A stretch of DNA of 64,000 nt from RGIG1681 sp017467625 (GTDB lineage: Bacteria > Bacillota > Clostridia > Christensenellales > UBA1242): NCBI GenBank assembly GCA_017467625.1, contig JAFUSN010000002.1, positions 1 through 64,000 on the forward strand, in the 5' to 3' direction. The translations under genes and the position numbers were made by a program. The notes under the pieces were generated by a model that searched no databases, was not told the origin of the DNA, and saw only the letters and a program-made list of their open reading frames with translations. Shown in pieces: positions 43,220 to 50,356 of the stretch. How positions within the stretch are numbered: the stretch's first letter is position 1; each line of letters opens with the position of its first letter.

Positions 43220-43321
43220 ATGAAAAATATTGAGAAGAAACTTTTGCTGCTTGCAATGATGACTGCTGGTGCAGCAGGTGGAACTGCGGTGAACACTTAT
43301 TCAAAATTATCAGAACAATAA
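43220..43321 (+). CDS. Possible small hydrophobic peptide (33 aa)
   Basis: A 33-residue frame MKNIEKKLLLLAMMTAGAAGG continuing with TAVNTYSKLSEQ: a basic N-terminus and a hydrophobic, Gly/Ala-rich centre, possibly a membrane-inserted or secreted peptide. GGTGA lies 5 bases before the ATG. It has a -10 element and is followed by a strong terminator. Whether it is translated is uncertain. Confidence 0.4.
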   Translation: MKNIEKKLLLLAMMTAGAAGGTAVNTYSKLSEQ

Positions 43322-43356
43322 TGAGTTTCTACAGTTCAAAAGGCGAAAAAATAAAA

Positions 43357-43385
43357 AAATCACTGAAATTTCAGTGATTTTTTTT
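43357..43385. terminator. Bidirectional terminator
   Basis: AAATCACTGAAATTTCAGTGATTT palindrome with T-run, between the peptide frame and the convergent GT8 gene. Confidence 0.8.
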
Positions 43386-43400
43386 GATTTTATTTAATTT

Positions 43401-44318
43401 TTATTCAAAATGATTTTTTAAATCCAAAAGATATTTCAAATACTCTGTTTTTTGAGCATATTTCCAAAAATTATCATTAAACTTTGAATTTGTTCTAAGC
43501 CATGGCTTTCTTGTTCCGGCATAATGAATTATTTTTGGATTCTTTTCACTTTCTAAATACTCATTAAATAAATGCTCTGGCAATTTTGCATAACTTCCAT
43601 CTTGGTCTTCCATAAAATCCCAAGCTGCATCTAAAATTACAACACTGTCTTTTGCGACATAGTTAAACAAATCTTGATCATATTGTTTCCAATCTTTTGA
43701 TATGGCAAGATTGAGCAGATTTGTTGTGTCAAATTTGCTGTTAAATTCCTCAATATTTAACAGCATAACGCCTGATGCAAAGTAGTTATCAAAATTGGTT
43801 ATTCCAATTTCATTTATTCTATATTTTGTTCTTTCAAAGTTGTGTGAGTAACAAGCAGCAATGCCTTCATAATCACGAATAGCACCAATGAGATTGTTTG
43901 ACAGGTCAACTTGAAACAGTTTTGCAACATCGTCTTCAACAATTAAATCTGCATCTAAAAACAAAACCTTTGTGTATTCACTCATGATTGAAGGAACTAA
44001 AACCCTGTAATAAATTTCATCAGTATACTTTGTGTTTGTTATCTCTGACCATGTGTAAAACTTATAGCCAAAAACAAGTGGACCAACATTAACAAAGCGT
44101 ATTGAAAAATTTTTGTGGTTTGCAATTTGTTTTAAAATGTTTGTTTGATTTTCAATGTCAATTGAAGTCATTAAAATAACAATATCATAGTTGTTTTCAG
44201 GTGAACTATTTTCAATTATTGATTCAATTGTCGTTGAAAGCAATGGAATATACCTGTCATTTGCTGAAAAACAAATGGGAATTAAATTATTTGAAAATGC
44301 TGGTTTAATTGTCTCCAT
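43401..44318 (-). CDS. Family 8 glycosyltransferase
   Basis: 305 residues with the GT8 pattern: N-terminal IPICFSANDRYIPLLSTTIE, metal-binding LDADLI (the D-x-D motif), SGVMLLNIEEFN, and C-terminal IIHYAGTRKPW. It would transfer hexose from a UDP-sugar, perhaps to a cell-surface glycan. It lies alone on the minus strand with its own Shine-Dalgarno AGGAGG. Acceptor unknown. Confidence 0.9.
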   Translation of the reverse strand: METIKPAFSNNLIPICFSANDRYIPLLSTTIESIIENSSPENNYDIVILMTSIDIENQTNILKQIANHKNFSIRFVNVGPLVFGYKFYTWSEITNTKYTDEIYYRVLVPSIMSEYTKVLFLDADLIVEDDVAKLFQVDLSNNLIGAIRDYEGIAACYSHNFERTKYRINEIGITNFDNYFASGVMLLNIEEFNSKFDTTNLLNLAISKDWKQYDQDLFNYVAKDSVVILDAAWDFMEDQDGSYAKLPEHLFNEYLESEKNPKIIHYAGTRKPWLRTNSKFNDNFWKYAQKTEYLKYLLDLKNHFE

Positions 44319-44331
44319 AATGACCTCCTTT

Positions 44332-44358
44332 TATTAAAAAATAGCCATGTGGCTATTT
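44332..44358. terminator. Terminator between LOG and GT8 genes
   Basis: AAAAATAGCCATGTGGCTATTTTT stem-loop with T-run on the minus strand after the LOG-family gene. Confidence 0.75.
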
Positions 44359-44916
44359 TTAGTTATTGTTAAGTTTCTGTTCACGAACTTTTTCAATTTC
44401 AGCAATAATTTGCTCTGGTGTTTCACACCATGTGAAAAAGTCATATTGAAATTTTGTCAAAACTCCAGCTTCAAACATAAAGTCATTCATCTCTTTTAAA
44501 TGATTGTAAAAACCATTAATGTTGTAAATTAAAACCTTGTCGGTGTCAAACTTACTTTTAATTGAATCTGTAATCATGTAAAGCTCGGCAAGTGTTCCAT
44601 TTCCACCTGGCAAAACGATCGTTAAATCAGTGTTTCTGAGTGCAACTTGTTGAAGCATAAAAAGAGTGTCAACTGCAGTCACTGAGTTTGCAATCATTCC
44701 CTGTGCTTCATGTGCATAAGGTGTTGGGACAATAATATCAACAAAACCATCTCCAGCAATCATTGATTTATACATTTCACCAATTGAACCTGTTGTTGCT
44801 CCAACGCACATAACGCCGTCATTGTGAGCCAAAAGGTTTTCGGCAATTTTAGAAATTCCTTCAAGATACTCAGGTTTAATATGCTTATCAACTGAGCCAC
44901 AAACAAATACTTTCAT
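44359..44916 (-). CDS. LOG-family protein (TIGR00730-like)
   Basis: 185 residues of the lysine-decarboxylase-like/LOG family. Nucleotide-binding N-terminus VFVCGSVD, glycine motif GATTGSIGEMYKS, and the signature LPGGNGTLAELYM (PGGxGTxxE). Homologues cleave the N-glycosidic bond of nucleoside 5'-monophosphates; the bacterial role is not settled. AGGAG precedes the ATG. No operon partner is obvious; the radical SAM gene lies upstream across a 106-base spacer. Confidence 0.85.
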   Translation of the reverse strand: MKVFVCGSVDKHIKPEYLEGISKIAENLLAHNDGVMCVGATTGSIGEMYKSMIAGDGFVDIIVPTPYAHEAQGMIANSVTAVDTLFMLQQVALRNTDLTIVLPGGNGTLAELYMITDSIKSKFDTDKVLIYNINGFYNHLKEMNDFMFEAGVLTKFQYDFFTWCETPEQIIAEIEKVREQKLNNN

Positions 44917-45022
44917 AATTTTCTCCTTTACCCGTTTAGTATATCATATGCCAAAATTTATAGCAAATAAAAAATGCTATGAAAATAGCCTGTAAAATAT
45001 AAAAAAATTATAATAAATATAA

Positions 45023-45919
45023 CTAAATTTTAAATTCACTGCTAGTTTTGAAGTCTGGAGTGAAGCAAGTGTTTGCGCTTGAAAATTCTTGAACAAACAC
45101 ATTTTTAAATTGTAGTTCATTAAGTTTATTTACCAAAATTTTATATTCAATTGGTTTAATTCTTCTGTTAATTTCGGGATAATTTTTTGCTTTAAACATT
45201 GGAACATATTGGCTCATTAAACTAACAATTGTTGAGTTTCCAAGATTGTCATTTATCCAATTTATAATTTTTAAACTATCATCGGTGTGCCCCGGAAGAA
45301 CAAGGTGGCGAATGATGATTCCACGCTTCATCAATCCGTTTTTAATAATATCTTCAGGAATAATTTTTCGCATTTCAATAATGGATTTAGTGCAAAAATC
45401 GCTGTAATTTTCAGCAAGAGAATATTTTTTTGCGGAATTTTTTGAATAATATTTAAAATCTGTTAAAAAAATTTCAACCATTCCTTCAAGACTTTTAATT
45501 GTTTCAGGATTTTCGTAGCCTGAGGTGTTCCACACAATTGGAATTTTTGGTTTGTAAATTTTAAGAGCTTCAACAATCTCAGCGGTGTAATGGGTGGGGG
45601 TTACAAGGTTAATGTTAAATGCGCCAGCAGATTCAAGTTCTCGAAAAATTTCAGACAGTCTTTTAATTGAAATGGTTTTGCCTTCGCCACCTGATGAAAT
45701 TTCGCTGTTTTGACAATAGCAACACTTCAAATTACAATTTGAAAAAAATATGGCGCCACTTCCTATGTCTTTTTCATCTCCACTAATCAGGGGTTCTTCA
45801 AAGTGATGAAGCATAACTTTTGAAATTTTAACAGTTCCACTTTCCGCATTGCAAAAGCCCAAAGTTTCACTTCGGTTAACACCACACTTTCTTGGACAAA
45901 TGTTGCATTTAAGTTCCAT
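45023..45919 (-). CDS. Radical SAM protein (COG1313-like)
   Basis: 298 residues. The radical SAM motif C-x3-C-x2-C is seen in SNCNLKCCYCQN at about 60-71, and an additional N-terminal cysteine cluster CNICPRKCGVNR with a later CN forms a possible second metal site. Similar to the PflA-like/COG1313 group often labelled radical SAM protein. The substrate is unknown. The C-terminus ends in a TAG stop. Transcribed convergently away from rlmD. Confidence 0.85.
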   Translation of the reverse strand: MELKCNICPRKCGVNRSETLGFCNAESGTVKISKVMLHHFEEPLISGDEKDIGSGAIFFSNCNLKCCYCQNSEISSGGEGKTISIKRLSEIFRELESAGAFNINLVTPTHYTAEIVEALKIYKPKIPIVWNTSGYENPETIKSLEGMVEIFLTDFKYYSKNSAKKYSLAENYSDFCTKSIIEMRKIIPEDIIKNGLMKRGIIIRHLVLPGHTDDSLKIINWINDNLGNSTIVSLMSQYVPMFKAKNYPEINRRIKPIEYKILVNKLNELQFKNVFVQEFSSANTCFTPDFKTSSEFKI

Positions 45920-45967
45920 AAAATCAATTATAAATAACCAATAAAAATAGTCAATTGTTTATTTTGA

Positions 45968-45996
45968 TTGAAAAAAAAGATATATAATGATATAAT
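45968..45996 (+). promoter_or_regulatory. rlmD promoter
   Basis: TTGAAA (45968-45973), 17-base spacer, TATAAT (45991-45996), leaving about an 8-base leader before ATG. Confidence 0.6.
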
Positions 45997-46010
45997 TTCT
46001 ATAGGTTATT

Positions 46011-47348
46011 ATGTTAAAGAAGAATGATGAAATTGAAGTTTTAATTGAAAGACTTGGAATGAATGGTGAAGGAATTGCAACTTATGATGGCGTGGTTGTA
46101 TTCGTTTTGTTCGCACTGCCTGGAGAAAGGGTGATTGCTCATATAATTAAGGATATGAAAACTTATTTCATCGCAAAAGTTGTAAAACTGTTAAATGAAT
46201 CAAATTTAAGAACCGTTCCACCATGTCCTTACTTTTTTAAATGCGGTGGGTGCGACACCCAACATTTGTGCTATGAGGAGGAACTCAATTTCAAGCAAAA
46301 TCTTGTAAGGGAAACAATTAAAAAATATGCTGGCATTGAAACAAATGTTGAGAAAACCATTCCTTCAAATAAACAGTTTAGGTATAGAAACAAGTTTGCA
46401 TTGCCAGTAAGAGAAATTGATGGGGAAATTGAAATTGGACTTTTTAGAAAAAATAGCCATGATATAATTCCAATAAGTGATTGTTTACTTCAAAGTGAAA
46501 AAATCGCAAAAATTATAAAAATATTCAAAGAATTTATGCGAAAATCAAAAGTAACTGCATTTAATGATGAAACCAAATGTGGAATTATTAAACATGTTGT
46601 TGGGCGTGAATATGGCGACAGTATAATTTTAACAGTTGTTGTTACTGATAAAAAATTTAATAATTTTGAGTTTTTGATTAGTGAACTTAAAAAAGAATTT
46701 AAATTTTTTGGTCTATATAAAAATGTTAACACACTGAACAACAATGTTATTTTTGGAAGTGAAGATGAACATGTTTTTGGGATTAAAGAACTTGAAATTG
46801 AAGAATTTGGAATTAGGTATTTTGTTAATAACAGAAGTTTTATGCAAGTTAATGATTTTATTAAATCAAAAATTTATGAAGTTGTTTTAAATGAAACAAA
46901 AAATGCAAAAATGGTTGTTGACGCTTATAGTGGAGCAGGGCTTCTATCGTCAATAATTGCTAAAAATGGTGCGACTGTTTATGGCGTTGAAATTGTTAAA
47001 GAAGCAACTCAAAATGCAGAAAATTTGAAAAAAATTAACAATTTAAACAATTTAAATAATATAAATGGAGATTGTGCAAAGATTATTCCAGAGCTTTCAA
47101 ATAAATTTAATGATGAATTTTTTGTTGTGGTTGATCCACCAAGAAAGGGGCTTGACGAAAAGGTTGTGAAAGCTTTTATTGAAAGTAAGCCAAAAACAAT
47201 TATTTACATTTCTTGCAATCCAGCAACGCTTGCAAGAGATTTAAAGGTGTTAATTGAAAAATATGATGTTGAATTTATAAAAACATTTGATATGTTTCCA
47301 CAGACGAGCAATGTTGAAACACTTGTTAAGTTAAATTTAAGGAAATAA
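46011..47348 (+). CDS. rlmD: 23S rRNA (uracil-5-)-methyltransferase RlmD/RlmCD-type
   Basis: 445 residues. N-terminal TRAM domain (about 1-60), four-cysteine iron-sulfur-like cluster CPYFFKCGGCDTQHLC (about 73-88), then SAM-binding core with DAYSGAGLLSSIIAKNG, DPPRKGLDEKV, and catalytic cysteine in YISCNPATLARD. It methylates U at C5 in 23S rRNA; whether the site is 747 or 1939 (or both) cannot be told. First gene of a run with a 51-codon gene, miaA and hisS. Confidence 0.92.
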   Translation: MLKKNDEIEVLIERLGMNGEGIATYDGVVVFVLFALPGERVIAHIIKDMKTYFIAKVVKLLNESNLRTVPPCPYFFKCGGCDTQHLCYEEELNFKQNLVRETIKKYAGIETNVEKTIPSNKQFRYRNKFALPVREIDGEIEIGLFRKNSHDIIPISDCLLQSEKIAKIIKIFKEFMRKSKVTAFNDETKCGIIKHVVGREYGDSIILTVVVTDKKFNNFEFLISELKKEFKFFGLYKNVNTLNNNVIFGSEDEHVFGIKELEIEEFGIRYFVNNRSFMQVNDFIKSKIYEVVLNETKNAKMVVDAYSGAGLLSSIIAKNGATVYGVEIVKEATQNAENLKKINNLNNLNNINGDCAKIIPELSNKFNDEFFVVVDPPRKGLDEKVVKAFIESKPKTIIYISCNPATLARDLKVLIEKYDVEFIKTFDMFPQTSNVETLVKLNLRK

Positions 47349-47352
47349 GGTT

Positions 47353-47508
47353 ATGGAAAAAACTGCAAATAATGATGATAAAAATAAAAAAAATATAGAA
47401 AATTTACGAAAAAATAGATTAAGAGCACAAAAGGAAAAACATAAAAAGCAATATTTTGATTTTTATGACGACATTAAAGATGGAACTCATAAAAGGGTGG
47501 ATTGGTAA
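47353..47508 (+). CDS. Small charged protein (51 aa)
   Basis: 51 residues, rich in Lys/Asn/Asp (MEKTANNDDKNKKNIENLRK...), ending with an aromatic/acidic tail (YFDFYDDIKDGTHKRVDW). AAGG lies just before the ATG. It overlaps the miaA start by one base (TAATG), so it is coupled to miaA and in operon with rlmD. Function unknown. Confidence 0.65.
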   Translation: MEKTANNDDKNKKNIENLRKNRLRAQKEKHKKQYFDFYDDIKDGTHKRVDW

Positions 47509-48383
47509 TGGAAAAACTTGTAACGGTTGTGGGGCTCACTTCCTCAGGGAAAAGCACACTTGGAATTGAACTTGCAAAGTATTTTAATGGTGAAATTATT
47601 TCGGCTGATTCAAGACAGGTTTATAAAAATTTAGACTGGTGTTCTGGAAAAGTTGATGAGTACGAAAAAAAACAGGCACCGCACCATCTTTTGGATGTTG
47701 TGGAACTTGGAAAACAATTTACTCTTTTTGATTATCAAAATTTGGCATATAAAGCGATTGATGATGTTATTTCAAGGGGAAAACTTCCAATTTTAGTTGG
47801 TGGAACGGGTCTTTATTCAAGGGCAATTGTTGAGGGATATAACTTAACTGAAACAAAAGCAGATGAAAAATTTAGGGTTGAACTTGAAAAACTTTCAAAA
47901 GAAGAGCTTATTGATAAATGCAAACAACTTCACATTGAACTTCCAAACGAAATAACTTCAAGAAGATTAATTCGCCTTATTGAAACTGCTGGAAAATTAA
48001 AAAAACCAAATCAGCCAAAATATGATGTGATTCAAATTGGAATTAGATGGAGCCGCGAAGCAATTTATGAGCGAATTAAACTTAGGCTTGAAAAGCGTAT
48101 GCCAAATATGATTGAGGAAATTAAAAATTTGATTAGTAAAGGCGTAAGCACGGAATTTTTAATGTCGCTTGGGCTTGAAGCAAAATTTGTAACTGAATAT
48201 TTCTCTGGAAAGTTTGATGGCTACGAAACTTTTTTTGAAGAACTCTTCAAAGAAGAAAGACATTTTGCAAAGCGTCAGCAAACTTGGTTTAACAAAGAGA
48301 AAAATTTAATTTGGATTGATGCTGATGAAAATTTAACAAGAAATGCAATTTATGAAATTGAAAAATTTTTAAATAAAAAATAA
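47508..48383 (+). CDS. miaA: tRNA dimethylallyltransferase
   Basis: 291 residues from ATG 47508, overlapping the preceding stop by one base. It prenylates A37 of UNN-reading tRNAs. The P-loop is GLTSSGKSTLG. ADSRQVYKNLD replaces the usual ADSMQIYKGMD. VGGTGLYSRA, RRLIRLIE and the C-terminal FAKRQQTWFN are in place. The Met/Arg change in the Q-x-Y loop makes it a slightly divergent member. Confidence 0.93.
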   Translation: MEKLVTVVGLTSSGKSTLGIELAKYFNGEIISADSRQVYKNLDWCSGKVDEYEKKQAPHHLLDVVELGKQFTLFDYQNLAYKAIDDVISRGKLPILVGGTGLYSRAIVEGYNLTETKADEKFRVELEKLSKEELIDKCKQLHIELPNEITSRRLIRLIETAGKLKKPNQPKYDVIQIGIRWSREAIYERIKLRLEKRMPNMIEEIKNLISKGVSTEFLMSLGLEAKFVTEYFSGKFDGYETFFEELFKEERHFAKRQQTWFNKEKNLIWIDADENLTRNAIYEIEKFLNKK

Positions 48384-48402
48384 TTTAAAACAATTTAAAA
48401 TG

Positions 48403-48431
48403 TTGGAAAAATTCAATTTAATTGATATAAT
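48403..48431 (+). promoter_or_regulatory. hisS promoter
   Basis: TTGGAA (48403-48408), 17-base spacer, TATAAT (48426-48431). Leader of about 15 bases, so there is no room for a T-box. Confidence 0.65.
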
Positions 48432-48452
48432 GCAGTTATTTAGGAGAAAAGT

Positions 48453-49709
48453 ATGAAATATAACACAAGTCCCGTTCGTGGAACAGTTGACTATCTTCCA
48501 ATTGAAATGGAAACGATTTCATTTGCAAGGGATATAATTTTAAAAACTTATAAATCAAATGGATTTTTACAAATAAAAACACCAATTCTTGAAAATTTAG
48601 ATTTGCTTACTGGTGGAGATTCTGGTGATAATCAAAAACTTATGTTTAAAACAATCAAGCGTGGTATGGCACTTGATTTAACAAAGGAAAATTTAACTGA
48701 GGCTGATATTGTTGAAGAGGGTCTTCGCTATGATTTAACAGTTCCTCTTGTTAGGCTTTTTGCCAATAACAGAGAAAAACTTCCAAATCCTTTTAAAGCA
48801 ATTCAAATTGATGATGTTTTTAGAGCAGAGAGACCTCAAAAGGGAAGGGTGCGTCAATTTACTCAATGTGATATTGATATTTTGGGTGACAGCAGTCCAC
48901 TTGCTGAAATTGATTTGTTGACATCTGGTCTTGAAGCTTATTTAAAACTTGGATTTAGAAATATTTCGCTAAAAATTAACGATAGAAGAGTTTTGAATGA
49001 AATTATTGAAAAGTGCGGATTTGAACCTCAAGATATTGTTTCAATTTGTGTGAGTCTTGATAAGTTTGGCAAAATTGGAACCGATGGGGTGAAGACAGAA
49101 CTTATTCAAAATGGTTATGATGAAAAAAAAGTTGGAAAACTTTTAAATGTTTTTGAGGAACTTAAACAAGCTTCAACCAACGCTGAAAGTTTTGATAAAC
49201 TTTTGCAATTTGGAATTTCAAATGGAGTTGTTGAAAATTTAAAGCTTATTACAACCGAAGTTCAAAAACATATCCCATCTGAATTTAAAGTTGTGTATGA
49301 TGCAACAATAATCCGTGGTCAGGGCTACTATACAGGAACAATTTATGAAGTTTATGACGATGAATTTGGAAGGGCGATTGGCGGTGGCGGAAGATATGAT
49401 AAAATGGTTGAAAAAATGATTGGCGTGAGTGTTCCAGCTGTTGGATTTTCAATTGGATTTTATCCTGTTTGCATGCTTATGAATGAACGAAAATTTTCGT
49501 CTACAAATCAAAAACTTGCGCTTGTGTTTGATAAAAACAGCAATGTTGATGAAATTTTAAATGCTAAAAATGAATTTAAAAACAAGGGATTTGATGTTTC
49601 AATATTTGAGTTTCCAAAAAACTTTAACAATTTTGCTGAAAGACTTAAGGCGAACGGATACAAAAAATTAGTTAAAATGTCTAGTTTAGATAAAATTATT
49701 GAACTTTAG
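48453..49709 (+). CDS. hisS: Histidyl-tRNA synthetase, archaeal/eukaryotic-like type
   Basis: 418 residues. Motif 2 reads DVFRAERPQKGRVRQFTQCD, and the preceding helix holds EGLRYDLTVPLVRLFA, where most bacterial enzymes have LRPEGTA. The His-binding loop RGQGYYTGTIYE is present, and GIGGGGRYD-like motif 3 is seen as IGGGGRYDKM. The C-terminal anticodon domain is short (about 70 residues). This type is common in archaea and eukaryotes. No other histidyl synthetase is in the window, so it may be the only copy. AGGAG before ATG. Confidence 0.9.
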   Translation: MKYNTSPVRGTVDYLPIEMETISFARDIILKTYKSNGFLQIKTPILENLDLLTGGDSGDNQKLMFKTIKRGMALDLTKENLTEADIVEEGLRYDLTVPLVRLFANNREKLPNPFKAIQIDDVFRAERPQKGRVRQFTQCDIDILGDSSPLAEIDLLTSGLEAYLKLGFRNISLKINDRRVLNEIIEKCGFEPQDIVSICVSLDKFGKIGTDGVKTELIQNGYDEKKVGKLLNVFEELKQASTNAESFDKLLQFGISNGVVENLKLITTEVQKHIPSEFKVVYDATIIRGQGYYTGTIYEVYDDEFGRAIGGGGRYDKMVEKMIGVSVPAVGFSIGFYPVCMLMNERKFSSTNQKLALVFDKNSNVDEILNAKNEFKNKGFDVSIFEFPKNFNNFAERLKANGYKKLVKMSSLDKIIEL

Positions 49710-49717
49710 AGGTTGAT

Positions 49718-50308
49718 ATGAAAACAATTGTTTTAGCGTCAAGCAATGCACACAAAATTATTGAACTTGAGGAAATGATTCAGGGAGTTAAGTTGCTTTC
49801 ACTTAAAGATATAAACTTTTTTGAGGATATTGATGAAACTGGAACAACAACTAATGAAAATGCTGAAATTAAGGTCCGTGCTGTTTTGGAGTTTGAAAAA
49901 AAACAGGGGCTGGCTTTTCCAGTTTTGGCTGATGATTCAGGTTTGTTTGTTAATGCGCTTGGTGGAGAACCGGGAGTTCACACTGCAAGATATGCTGTTG
50001 ATCATAGTGATGAGGCAAACCGTAAAAAACTTTTATTTAATTTAAATGGAAAAGAAGACAGAACTGCATATTTTGAATGTACTCTTTGCTATGCTGATTT
50101 TAATGAAATTCATTTTTTTACTGGAAGAACATTTGGTAAGATTTCTGAAGTTGAGAGGGGAAGCAGTGGTTTTGCTTATGACTGCTTATTTATTTCAGAT
50201 GATTTAAATAAAACTTTTGCTGAGGCCACTGCAGATGAAAAAAACAGCGTTTCGCATAGGTTTAGAGCAGTTCAAAAACTTAAGGAGTACTTAAAAAATC
50301 ACGATTAA
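49718..50308 (+). CDS. rdgB: Non-canonical purine NTP pyrophosphatase
   Basis: 196 residues, Ham1/RdgB family. It hydrolyses dITP and XTP to prevent mutagenic incorporation. Conserved pieces: VLASSNAHKIIELEEM, ADDSGLFVNALGGEPGVHTARYA, and C-terminal TFAEATADEKNSVSHRFRA. It follows hisS with an 8-base gap and is likely cotranscribed. All key residues intact. Confidence 0.93.
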   Translation: MKTIVLASSNAHKIIELEEMIQGVKLLSLKDINFFEDIDETGTTTNENAEIKVRAVLEFEKKQGLAFPVLADDSGLFVNALGGEPGVHTARYAVDHSDEANRKKLLFNLNGKEDRTAYFECTLCYADFNEIHFFTGRTFGKISEVERGSSGFAYDCLFISDDLNKTFAEATADEKNSVSHRFRAVQKLKEYLKNHD

Positions 50309-50319
50309 TCGTGGTTTTT
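50298..50319 (+). terminator. rdgB terminator
   Basis: AATCACGATTAATCGTGGTTTTT hairpin that includes the rdgB stop codon. Confidence 0.7.
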
Positions 50320-50322
50320 ATT

Positions 50323-50350
50323 TTGAAAAAAAATAGTGATAGTTTATAAT
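50323..50350 (+). promoter_or_regulatory. Leaderless-type promoter of YfhO-like gene
   Basis: TTGAAA (50323-50328), 16-base spacer, TATAAT (50345-50350). The ATG at 50357 lies at the expected transcription start. Confidence 0.65.
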
Positions 50351-50356
50351 CTAACT

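Noticed and set aside
48384..48452. T-box riboswitch upstream of hisS
   Set aside because: The promoter is only about 20 bases from the start codon, so no leader of the needed size exists.
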